Source of the DNA: Dimargaris cristalligena | Taxonomy: Eukaryota; Kickxellomycota; Dimargaritomycetes; Dimargaritales; Dimargaritaceae | DNA: 18,498 nt | Reading direction: 5' to 3' | Assembly (NCBI GenBank): GCA_027576995.1 | Contig: JANBQC010000563.1 | Span: 1 to 18,498, forward strand | Part shown: positions 9,405 to 17,850 of the stretch, piece by piece | How the letters are laid out: every line of letters starts with the position of its first letter | Numbering within the stretch: the stretch's first letter is position 1 | Made by a program: the position numbers and the translations under genes | The notes under the pieces: generated by a model | What the model was told of the DNA's origin: nothing | Seen by the model: the letters and a program-made list of their open reading frames with translations, nothing else | Database searches by the model: none

Positions 9405-10829
9405 GAACAAGGCACCCACCAATAAAGTGGCCGGGAGTAGTGTAAATGAGAAGAGAAATAAGATGGTTGGAGGAAAGGGAATGGGGACAGTTGGAAAACA
9501 TTAACTCCGGCGCAGGCCACCGCTCGAGGCCCACGGGTTCCACCAGGGTGGTTCAGGGTGGGAATACATCTCAAAAGGCGGGGGTTGTTTAAGGTGCGCC
9601 AGCCAAGCGGCTCTCGGCATGGTGGGCAATATTATCAATGAAGAACCCGAAAGGGGAAGCTGATAAACAATTCGCCGGAGGAGAAAAGTTGGGAAGGAGA
9701 AAAATGTACTGCCCCTCTAGTACTCTCCTCCCCTGCATATCACACCACCCGCTGAATATAGTGAAAAGCCAGCATTAATCTGACCCTAAGCTGGGTGGCA
9801 TAACGGGGCGGGCCTATGACCAAGTTACCAACGGTTCTGTAACGAAGGGCTGTGCGATTACCTTGATACGACCAACTATTAGGGGGATCCGATTTGCAGT
9901 GTAGTTTAGATAACCAAAATTCAATCAGATGGAGTGAGCAAGTCAAGGCCCCCCATAATCGGCAATACATGGGGGGGATGGGCGATTTCTCCTGGAAGAG
10001 CAGCATAACAGAAGACCACTTCGCTCTACTAATCAGGGGCATCTATTGTTACGAATGGTCTATGTCATGGCTCCTTTGGAGTGAAAGGGGTGCTGTCTCA
10101 TCCTAGTTACCGGGCCGCAGTATTGTGTATTGAACAATGTGGGAATGGCCGACTTGGTGACATCAAGCTAACAGGCCATATACTATTCACAAGTGGCGGG
10201 TATTTGGGGTAGGGCATTCAATAAAGAGCTGGAATGGGTTCTCCGCCCCCCGGCATTGACGGAATGGTTGTCTTTACGGCTATTAAAAGTATTCGGTGGC
10301 GGATAATATAACCGACCAGCTCGAGAACACATCAGATATATGTCCCTTATCAAGCAGCACTATCACTTGCCCAATAAGACAGTAGTGTAGTGGGCCAATA
10401 ATCAAATAGCCCTCCCATTGGTGATGTCGGTGGTGTGGAATGGGAAGAGGAAGTAGTAGTACACTACTGCCTCATCACTATTGTCCCCCCCATGCTTACC
10501 CACCCACACCACCCCACAGGGCAGGGTAGCTTCTTACCCTAAAATGATTATCCTAGCCGTTTTTGTCTCGTTTGTCCCTTGGCTCTGCGCATGTTGTTTC
10601 CTCTACTCCAAGGCTTTTCTTTTTCGATAAACTGCAGCATTCTCCCTACTTAGCCCTTTTATACCTGTCCGAAATGCCTGACCCTCGGCCAGCTGCCACT
10701 TTTGCCCTGAACCACTGTGTCCATTTCCACTGATAAGACTCTCGCCCATTCCTTTTATTCTTCCGTTTCGTTTATATTCTTCTAAATTGTACATTGGCCC
10801 GGTTTGCCTAACACAGAGCCAGCTATCCC
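9405..10829. other. Divergent promoter region between factors B and C
   Basis: The 1425-base region separates the divergent start codons of B and C and must contain both promoters unless an unseen gene lies between. It has several CGG/CCG triplets, including the spaced pair at 10300-10314, CGG-N6-CGG near 10252, and a CCAAT-containing stretch near 10395. A pyrimidine-rich tract at about 10740-10785 precedes the ATG of C. Open frames at 9740-10042 and 10603-10860 (minus) have no recognisable content, and the second overlaps the start of C. Confidence 0.55.
10300..10314. promoter_or_regulatory. Candidate Zn2Cys6 binding site, CGG-N9-CCG
   Basis: CGG and CCG in inverted orientation are separated by nine A/T bases, about 515 bases upstream of factor C and 900 upstream of factor B. 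Gal4-family dimers bind such inverted CGG pairs with family-specific spacers. Use by these factors is inference only. Confidence 0.3.
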
Positions 10830-13160
10830 ATGAGGCCTGCCACTTCAAGCCACACGCCACTAACCCTTATTCCTGCCGCCCCCAAGCCCAACCCAGCCGC
10901 GGAGCGCTCCCGCTACTCGTGTCTCGGCTGTCGCAAACGTAAGGTCCGTTGCGACCGGCTACTGCCTCGCTGTCATACCTGCCAGCTATGGAATTCCGAC
11001 TGTCGATACCAGCTTACGCCCGCTCGTCTCCGCAAGGCCCTGGCCCGGTTGCCCGGAAACAATAGCCCTAGTAGTGCTTCCGACGACTCCACGCCCGAAG
11101 CGTCGTCCCTTTCACCTACGTCGGTTCCGCTTTCCCAACCAGTCCCCTGTGACGATGCGGTGGATACCCACTGGGAAACCCCCGCGCCTACCGATGAGGA
11201 CGTATCCCCCTTGGACCCGAGACAGGCTGTCGACCTACCACCGGCTGCATATATTGACTCGGCGAGGGACCAGCTCGGTTCAGACGGTCCCGTATATATA
11301 CCCGTGGACTCGCTGTTGGATTTCTCTGCCAACGCTCTGGATTTCCTAGACTTCGATTTCGACTACAGTGTATCGCCGGGCGCTGTTCTGGACTCGTCAT
11401 CCTCGACAGCAATATCCCCCTCCTCCACATTAGTCCCACCCGAATGGAATCTGCTGCCGAACTGGCTAGTGGCGGGTATGAAACAGCTCAACGTGAATAG
11501 TCCAGCGGAGGACACGCTCACCCAGCGGACCGCCCGGTCGATATTCAAGCTAATAGGCAATTCAACGACTTCCTCGTCCCCAAGTGATTCCTATTTTAGT
11601 CGCCCTTCGTCCATGGTTAACCTAGCCGCAAAAGACCATAGGCCAGAGAAAAATGACATCCCCTGGTACGCTCGATTGTCGGATTTCAGTGGGGACTCTT
11701 CCAGCTTCCGTTCACTATTTTCCCCCGTCGACCTACTGTTCCATTCCAGCGTGGTGCGCCACTCGATGGATGATTTTTACTCGCTAATGTACCGGGACTC
11801 CAACCCCCTGCACCGGCATCGGATCCTTTATCGGCTGGATAACCAATTAGTCCCCGAAGCCTACCAGCTGGCCGCTATGATGACGGTGGCCCCCTTCTCC
11901 AACCATCCCGCCTTTGAACATTTATTGCCCCATATGATCAACGGCGAGTACCATTCACGGCTTATTGCTATGTTGCCGCATTGCCTGGCCGATCCTAACC
12001 CAGACATGCATTCGGTTTTGGGCATGCTGGCCGAGGCGACTCTAAGTCTGGGCCTTCTGTCCCTCCACCAAAGCATACTCGCCGCTTCCATCCGCAAGCA
12101 ACATGGTATCCGCTCCTATCTGATTGATCACCCGAACCCACCCCCGCGACCGATTTGTCTTAACACGGGCCCCGATATTACAGTGGATGTACCTACCTTA
12201 CGCAATGAATATTTACGGGTCTACTACCGGACTTCATGGTGGGCCCACTTTGCTAAGGACATGGTGGCCGCACTAATCTTTGGCCAGAAACCGTTGATCG
12301 ATATGGATACTTGCTATGTCAATCTGCCCTACTATGACCGGGATATCGAAACCCATCTAGAAGCCGAATTGGCGAACCCCGAGTCCGATGTATTCTCCGG
12401 TAAGGACTACCCGACGATGGTCAAGGACTCCCAAATCAAAAACACGGGGGTCATTGTCAATGCCGAAATATCTATTATCGGCCACCGAATCGCCCAACTC
12501 CGCGCGCGCCAGGCGAGGGATCCTGCGGCCTGGCTTCAAGCCCTGCCCCGGCTTAATAAGGAACTCGAGCAGTGGTATAATCGCTTCACTGAACTGAGTG
12601 AAAAAGACTGGCGTGATTCTCCCTATACATCCGCACTACCCTCCCAGAGTGAGGCCGAATCCTTCTGTAACCGGGTCCGAGTCATGTGTTCCATGCTGGC
12701 TATCTATCTCAATCATTTCGACGGCCACTCCCCGGACAACGCAACCGATTCCTATCCCGGTGCGGCCCTGAACCAGGCCCTCTCAGCTGCCGGCGACTCC
12801 ATGGGTCGCACCCTCGCGGAATGCCACGAACGGTGTTGGCTCTACATTGTCCGGCTTCGGGAATTGATGATCCAGTCCTTTACGCCACCCGCTTTCATCA
12901 ACAACTCCATGTTCACCTCCGCCCTGTATCCCGCCGCCATCGTGTGTAGCGAGCGGATCCACGGTATGGGGTCCGCCTACCCCGGGCCGGTGGACCCAGC
13001 CGACCAGAAATTGGCTACCCTGTTCATTGATGAAATTATCCAGGTATTGTCGGGTATCGGTCGACTCTGGAATGTCAACCTTACTTTGGTTGAAGAGATC
13101 CAGAATATTCGGGATGCCCCCTTTTCCAGACGCAATTTAGGTTTAGCGCATCTTTTGTAG
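10830..13160 (+). CDS. Zn2Cys6 transcription factor C
   Basis: A complete intronless gene of 776 residues from ATG to TAG. The zinc binuclear cluster has Cys at 31, 34, 41, 48, 51 and 58 with the basic loop RKRKVRCDR, then the YQLTPARLRKAL linker. The following region is rich in Ser, Pro and Asp and contains an acidic-aromatic stretch at about 158-179 (DFLDFDFDY), a good candidate activation segment. A conserved WL...MKQ...EDT element starts at residue 212. The fungal-specific regulatory domain spans about 300-500 (YRLDNQLVPEAYQLA, DHPNPPPRP, YYRTSWW), followed by a C-terminal half close to that of factor B (YLNHFDGHSPD, ECHERCWLY). In the best-conserved 34-residue block it matches factor A at 28 positions, so A and C are the closest pair. 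Expected to be a nuclear activator binding CGG-type sites; targets cannot be told from the sequence. Confidence 0.96.
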   Translation: MRPATSSHTPLTLIPAAPKPNPAAERSRYSCLGCRKRKVRCDRLLPRCHTCQLWNSDCRYQLTPARLRKALARLPGNNSPSSASDDSTPEASSLSPTSVPLSQPVPCDDAVDTHWETPAPTDEDVSPLDPRQAVDLPPAAYIDSARDQLGSDGPVYIPVDSLLDFSANALDFLDFDFDYSVSPGAVLDSSSSTAISPSSTLVPPEWNLLPNWLVAGMKQLNVNSPAEDTLTQRTARSIFKLIGNSTTSSSPSDSYFSRPSSMVNLAAKDHRPEKNDIPWYARLSDFSGDSSSFRSLFSPVDLLFHSSVVRHSMDDFYSLMYRDSNPLHRHRILYRLDNQLVPEAYQLAAMMTVAPFSNHPAFEHLLPHMINGEYHSRLIAMLPHCLADPNPDMHSVLGMLAEATLSLGLLSLHQSILAASIRKQHGIRSYLIDHPNPPPRPICLNTGPDITVDVPTLRNEYLRVYYRTSWWAHFAKDMVAALIFGQKPLIDMDTCYVNLPYYDRDIETHLEAELANPESDVFSGKDYPTMVKDSQIKNTGVIVNAEISIIGHRIAQLRARQARDPAAWLQALPRLNKELEQWYNRFTELSEKDWRDSPYTSALPSQSEAESFCNRVRVMCSMLAIYLNHFDGHSPDNATDSYPGAALNQALSAAGDSMGRTLAECHERCWLYIVRLRELMIQSFTPPAFINNSMFTSALYPAAIVCSERIHGMGSAYPGPVDPADQKLATLFIDEIIQVLSGIGRLWNVNLTLVEEIQNIRDAPFSRRNLGLAHLL

Positions 13161-14210
13161 AGTATATAGAGGCGGTGGTCCCTAGTGTATTAGGTGTAGT
13201 ATCTTCACAAGTCAGCGAGAGCCCGTCTACTTCGATTCATACTATTCGAACCAATCTTTATCGTTGCTTAGATTGTATGTATTTAAATAAATTGCTTCAA
13301 GTAGATAATCCCTCAGTAGATTGTTCATCTATTTAATTCAAGAATGTGGTAATCGGGTGCTTCGTTCAATGACCAGCTTACACTAACTATTAGCTATTCC
13401 ATATACATAGATTTTTTTTCCGCTAGAAAAGCCTGGTAATTGGAATACCGAATTAAAAAGACTCGGCGCAGTATTCATAGGAAGTCACCTACTCCTGTAA
13501 ACTCTGGTCTGGTATTAGAGGGGTTAGCCACCGCGATAACTTGATTGACACAGTATCCATGTGCTGAGATAGGTTGATACCTCTCATCCGTTATAATGTT
13601 TTTGTACTGACACCATTAATCATTACGCCCATCCATTGCCTTTAGTTTGGTGGTCCATCGAATGTATATATTGGCAATAACCACGAAGTGTTTTTTGGAC
13701 TTATCGAAAATAAAAGTAATATAAATACATTGGTTGAGGCATGCGGTGGCGAATAAATAGAGATACTACAATGGCATTCGACCGGAAATGATCAACAAAA
13801 TTGATTATTGTACCTCAAGCCGACACCCAGTGCCGGGAGGACTAGTTAAGCCACAAATCAATCCACCCCAATACATAAAGTCGTAATTGTATAATACAAG
13901 TAAAAAATATGACTATAGAATACATGCTAATTAGATAGCCAGCTAAAGGTTGATAGTTCCGCCAGGGAAAAATAACCTAGATAGGTAGCAAAGTGTCCAT
14001 AAAAAAGTGAAAAAAATAATAATCGGATGCCCATTGAATCGTCGAACGGGCGAAAATGCCATCCAACAATCGACCGATACATTTTGAAGAAGTGTATCGA
14101 AAGCCTAGGGATCTGTCCTTTCAACTTTTTTTACACAAGTCCTTGCCCTTGTTTTGGTGTCTCTTAATAATCTGAGCTAAGTAGTCATCACCAGCGAACT
14201 GAGCTTCAGC
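13161..14210. other. Spacer between convergent genes
   Basis: An AT-rich kilobase between the 3' ends of factor C and the GH16 gene. It contains a poly(A)-signal candidate for C. A 65-codon minus-strand frame at 13927-14124 shows no recognisable content. No other gene or repeat was seen. Confidence 0.6.
13286..13291 (+). terminator. Candidate poly(A) signal of factor C
   Basis: AATAAA about 126 bases after the stop of factor C, in an AT-rich context. Fungal poly(A) signals are often degenerate, so this is a candidate only. Confidence 0.4.
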
Positions 14211-15361
14211 TTAGGCAGCCACTGGTTGGACAACAGCGGGCTGGACTTCAGGTTGAGTTGCCAGAGTGGGGGAAGGGACGGGGGCGGGCAGAGCCGCTTG
14301 AACGGGGGCCGGAGTGAGAGGGGCCGCCGCTACGGCTCCGAACGTCTTGTGCTCGCCCTTGACAGCATCCGCATCGCAGTAGCTTTCGAAACTAATGGCA
14401 CTAATGGCTGCCTTGGCCGATTTCGGCTCGCTGGTCCAATCAATTTTTCCGGCCCAATCCCCGTGCTGGAGACCCCCGTTCCACAGATTCATCTTCCACT
14501 CGCGCGCGTTCGCCGGGAAGGCAGTGGGGTGCTCGTTCTTGCTCCACGAGTCAATTTGTTTGCCGTCCATCCACCACTCAATCATATCCTTCTTGTAGAC
14601 TAAATCGTACGTGTGGAACTCGGCCGCTAAATCGGAACTGCCCGCGGAAAACTTGGCTTCTTTGCGCTCTTTATGATGACCATCGACGAAAAAGGTGGAT
14701 TGCACATTTTTGGTATCCTTACCTACCCATTCGAAGTCGACTTCATCGGCCGATTGCTTACCGCGCTGGGTACGATGGTGTACGGATAATTTTTAAATTG
14801 CCAACAGGGTTAAAAATTTATAGAGAGAACGAAAGTTAGTATGGAAGTCCATTCAAGGGATAGCTGCCAGGAATGTAGCGTTCATCATGCGTGATTTACC
14901 GACTATTTATGAAAGTAGTCGAACTGTAGTCCATGTCCGGTATGGACGGGTATGTAGGAATTTCCAAACAAAAATGTGAAGAAAAACAACATAAGTGTAC
15001 CCAACTCATTACTTACAATGAAAGCTGTGGCAATGCCGGATTTCGGAGCCATCTTGAGCGTGATCGAAGCCTTGCCATACCAGATGTCATTCTCGCGATA
15101 GGTCAAACCGGGCCAGTACTTCTGTTCGTTTGCCTCCCAGTACATGACGCCGTTTTCATAGGTAACTTGTTCCGGCAAGTCCACTACGAAGTCCTTCTCG
15201 ATATCCTCCTTGGTCATTTGGTACTTGAAGGAATCGCAGCGCTGATAGGGAGGGACAGGAATATTCACTTTCGAAGCGTCCTGAGCAAGCGTAGAGGTCA
15301 GAAGCATCAGGCTCCCCAGGAGACCGAAAAGGCCGGACCGTATAACATTCAAAGTAGACAT
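14211..15361 (-). CDS. GH16 CRH-type chitin-glucan transglycosylase, two exons
   Basis: Exons 15361-15017 (115 codons) and 14765-14211 (184 codons plus TAA) give 299 residues. The donor ATT|GTAAGT and acceptor CCCAG|CGC are both phase 0. A signal peptide covers residues 1-26, with cleavage likely after STLA. The join creates the CRH active-site region ATAFI-RGKQSADEVDFEWVG. Its E-x-D-x-E motif is Glu123, Asp125 and Glu127, the catalytic set of GH16. WNGGLQHGDWAGKIDW near residues 210-225 is typical of CRH enzymes. Two cysteines (42 and 245) could pair. The last 40 or so residues are Ala/Pro-rich. Members of the family act outside the plasma membrane, cleaving chitin and transferring it to beta-glucan in the wall. 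Here there is no chitin-binding module and no hydrophobic GPI-signal tail, unlike many yeast relatives, so the enzyme may be released or held in the wall. A further 3' exon cannot be excluded. Confidence 0.9.
14766..15016 (-). other. Intron of the GH16 gene (251 nt, phase 0)
   Basis: Donor GTAAGT at 15016 and acceptor CAG ending at 14766 on the minus strand, with TTTAAC about 45 bases before the acceptor as a possible branch site. Removing it restores the continuous CRH active-site motif, which is strong support. Confidence 0.88.
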
Positions 15362-15473
15362 GGTGTTGTATTAATAGCAGAATGCCAGGGGTGGAGGGGA
15401 TGGCTACGTATAGGAAGGTCGTGGGAGGAATTAGGTTAAATATGGGTATTGGAAATTTAATAGTGTAAAATTG

Positions 15474-15500
15474 GATAATTGATAATTGATAATTGATAAT
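15474..15500. repeat. Tandem 7-bp repeat, about 3.9 copies
   Basis: The unit GATAATT is repeated head to tail 113-139 bases upstream of the GH16 start. Read this way, each unit begins with GATAA, the core recognised by GATA factors, so a regulatory reading is possible but unproven. Confidence 0.75.
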
Positions 15501-16466
15501 GGTTAGCTCATGGAGTACTATTTTTGTAATTATGAGGGTACCCTTAGATAATCAGGGTAGTTGAAAGAACCGGGTGGGCATGAACATAGGAGGGGTTTTG
15601 CTCAAGGGGGGGGTTGGAGAATGTCTTACATTGCGGGTGTGGTGGCGGTGCGAATGGGTTCAAATATGTATACGGGAAAGTTTAAGCGGACTGGGATGAA
15701 TATTTTAGTATGACGGGGTGACTAAAAGGGGGAGTTTTTTAATGTCAAGGCTATAGTAGAATATCGGAAACAGGTCGGATTCAAATATGTCGAAGGTGGT
15801 GCTAGCGATTGTCCGCGAAATATAGGGAATATCGCGGCCAAAAGACTAGCAAAAAATTAGAGAACCCAAAAGAAGGTGGGTAGAAAAAGAATGAGGGAAG
15901 GAGATTAAGCGGATTAGTGGACTTAACAGCCAATGTGAGAATGATAATTGCTATGGATAGGAAGCCGCTGCCTTGGATATTTATGCAAAAGTGTTCGTCA
16001 ACGGTCGACTCGGGGGGGGGGATGAGCCGAATGGAATGGCCTGTCGGATTTCCATGAACAAGGGAGGGTAGGCCCGCTTGAGCATAGTTGCCTCGTTCCC
16101 ATTGGCAAATGGCGAAGTATAGCCCTCTTCGCTGGTCGTTTCTAGTATACCCACCAGCGCCAATGGCCCGGTCCAAGACCAATGCCAGGATCATTATATA
16201 CGTATTTTTATCGGGGCCCCCGATTAATTGATACTGGGGCCGGATTGGTGTGAACTAAAGGGATGACCCCCTTGTCGGCGAGATTATTGCTTAGCCCTAT
16301 CTGCCGTTTTCCGGCATTTCCATCCTTAACTTTGGCACACTTTCACTCTAGTCATTTTTATTCTATGTATTGTATTCATTTTTTCCGGCACTAGCCTACA
16401 ATACCCCCCCCCCTAGTCTTCATCCGCGTGTTAGTTATATCTGGTCGATACTCCTTCTTAGGGGTA

Positions 16467-16631
16467 CTACTCCAGCTTTAACAACACCTTCAGCTCCTTC
16501 CCCTTGACCGTCATTAACGCTACGTTCCTAGCCTTCAAGTAAAACACTTTTGCGCCGGGTCCGCACCGGCCAATAAGTGCTATATTAAATGAGCGAGCAA
16601 GAAATTTACAGAAATTCAAGCAGGGATTCGA
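16467..16631 (-). other. Possible terminal exon or gene relic, 54 codons
   Basis: The minus frame is open from after a TGA at 16632-16634 to a TAG at 16467-16469, with no ATG near its start. Its last part reads like genuine coding sequence: VALMTVKGKELKVLLKLE, with G-ending Lys, Glu and Leu codons similar to those of nearby genes. An ATATAG lies inside as a possible acceptor. I recognise no family. It could be a last exon, a decayed gene end, or chance. Confidence 0.17.
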
Positions 16632-17091
16632 TCAAGCGCGGGTCCGGCAGTTATGGGTAAACTTGAACCCCTTCCCCCCTTGTATTATTAGCCTCTATTG
16701 AATCAGCTATTGATGGCCAGCGGTCAATCCTCCCATCGTATATTAGTTCCGCGCGGTCAGCTGGTCTTGGGGACCCAGTCCATTTAGCCTAGGGGTGATA
16801 AAGGAACCTATACACCAACCAACCAGCCATACTTTAAATTAAATGGCCAATATTACCGCTCACTGTATGTCTATTATATGGATGGAATTCGGTCCAACTG
16901 TATAAGATTTTACATAATATTCATATAGGATAATTGGCAAAGGATTTATTTTCAACCAGTAGAGAGTAATACTTGCCTCATCCAACGAATTTTTCGTTAA
17001 ATCCAATTATGTTGAAACTTTCCTATATGTAATCAACTAACCTAACCTACTTTACAATTTAACTCCGCTTATATACAAAAAAAGAAGATTT

Positions 17092-17097
17092 TTTATT
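17092..17097 (-). terminator. Candidate poly(A) signal of the small secreted-protein gene
   Basis: The minus strand reads AATAAA about 207 bases after the stop at 17304, in AT-rich DNA. Candidate only. Confidence 0.3.
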
Positions 17098-17303
17098 TAA
17101 ATTGCAACAAGCAGCAGCGGTCTAACTAATAATAGGCCTGGTGTGGGTAAAAGTAACTGTCCCGAGGGATCAATTTAACTGCCATGAATAGTGCTGCGAC
17201 GTCTACAGAAAATGATCTATTCATATGAAAGTCGGCGGACGGGATTCAACGGGGGAAAAGGGGAGGTCTACCCGATGGAATAGCGTGGTTCGGCGACTTA
17301 GGC

Positions 17304-17582
17304 TTAGCCTCTGCTTCGGACACCGGGCTTTGTAATAACTGTGGCCCACTGCTTCTTCTCGACAGGTTTAGCCGCTGGGGGTGGAGCAGGTTTACTTTCT
17401 TTTTTCCAGCCGGAAACGGTTTGGCCGGGCTTTCTATTCGTCCCTCCGTAAGTGCTTTCCGTTTTTACTGGAGTAAATTTGTTTCCGCCAGTAGAGGGCT
17501 TGGGTGGAGCAGCGGCTTCCACGGTGTAGAGAGACGTCAAAGCGAGGGCCATTAGGGCACCGGTAAGGGCTAGGAAACGCAT
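17304..17582 (-). CDS. Small secreted cationic Pro/Lys-rich protein
   Basis: The gene encodes 92 residues ending in TAA. The frame can be extended upstream to a TTG at 17750, but the first ATG, at 17582, begins a clear signal peptide (MRFLALTGALMALALTSLY, cleavage near VEA|AA at 22-24). The preceding codons are low-complexity leader sequence. The mature part of about 68 residues has no cysteine, 11 Lys and 3 Arg against 3 Glu, and Pro-rich stretches (SKPAPPPAAKPVEKK). That composition predicts a disordered, strongly positive, secreted protein. It could bind anionic wall polymers, act as a secreted effector or antimicrobial, or be a precursor. None of these follows from recognised homology. 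A TATA-like element and a short TCAC repeat lie in its leader region. No intron was needed. Confidence 0.72.
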   Translation of the reverse strand: MRFLALTGALMALALTSLYTVEAAAPPKPSTGGNKFTPVKTESTYGGTNRKPGQTVSGWKKESKPAPPPAAKPVEKKQWATVITKPGVRSRG

Positions 17583-17589
17583 GGTAATG

Positions 17590-17605
17590 GTGAGTGAGTG
17601 AGTGA
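17590..17605. repeat. Tetranucleotide repeat (GTGA)4 in the 5' leader
   Basis: Four GTGA units (TCAC on the sense strand) end eight bases before the start codon of the small secreted-protein gene. Confidence 0.8.
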
Positions 17606-17840
17606 ATATGGAGGATGGGGATGGAATATGATCGTAGGGGGTGGTGGTGGTGGAACTGGCTTGGCAAGCACGGGGAAATATGACCGGACCGAGAAAATGG
17701 TAAGCCGTAAGAAAAGCGAGATAGGTGAAGTGAGAATTCGACGAGTGCAAATCAGTGGGTGGTGACGATGGTGTTGATGTTGGTGCTGCTGCTGATGATG
17801 ATGATACTAATGAAGCTGAGCAAGTGGAGGCAACGGGACC

Positions 17841-17850
17841 GTATTTATAC
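17841..17850 (-). promoter_or_regulatory. Candidate TATA box of the small secreted-protein gene
   Basis: The minus strand reads GTATAAATAC about 260 bases upstream of the ATG at 17582, flanked by CC and GG so that the whole element is nearly palindromic. The distance implies a leader of roughly 230 bases. Confidence 0.4.

Larger units (their letters stand above)
15362..17303. other. 1.9 kb spacer with simple repeats
   Basis: Contains the upstream region of the GH16 gene and the 3' flank of the small secreted-protein gene. It has a 7-base tandem repeat, G or C runs at 15606-15613, 16012-16021 and 16404-16413, and AT-rich DNA towards 17100. A 130-codon ATG-started minus frame at 15802-16194 was judged unconvincing. 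A 54-codon open stretch at 16467-16631 is listed separately. Confidence 0.5.

Noticed and set aside
13190..13270. GGTTCGAA on the minus strand, resembling a tRNA B box
   Set aside because: No A box, no acceptor-stem pairing and no TpsiC stem could be found around it.
15802..16194. 130-codon ATG frame on the minus strand
   Set aside because: It has no domain or clear signal peptide, its product is a random mix with a 10-G run inside the frame, and no promoter lies in place. It could still be a small gene but is not supported.
16550..16600. GC-rich hairpin (GCCGG...CCGGC) as a possible RNA element
   Set aside because: The stem is only five base pairs, with no tRNA or known RNA features around it.
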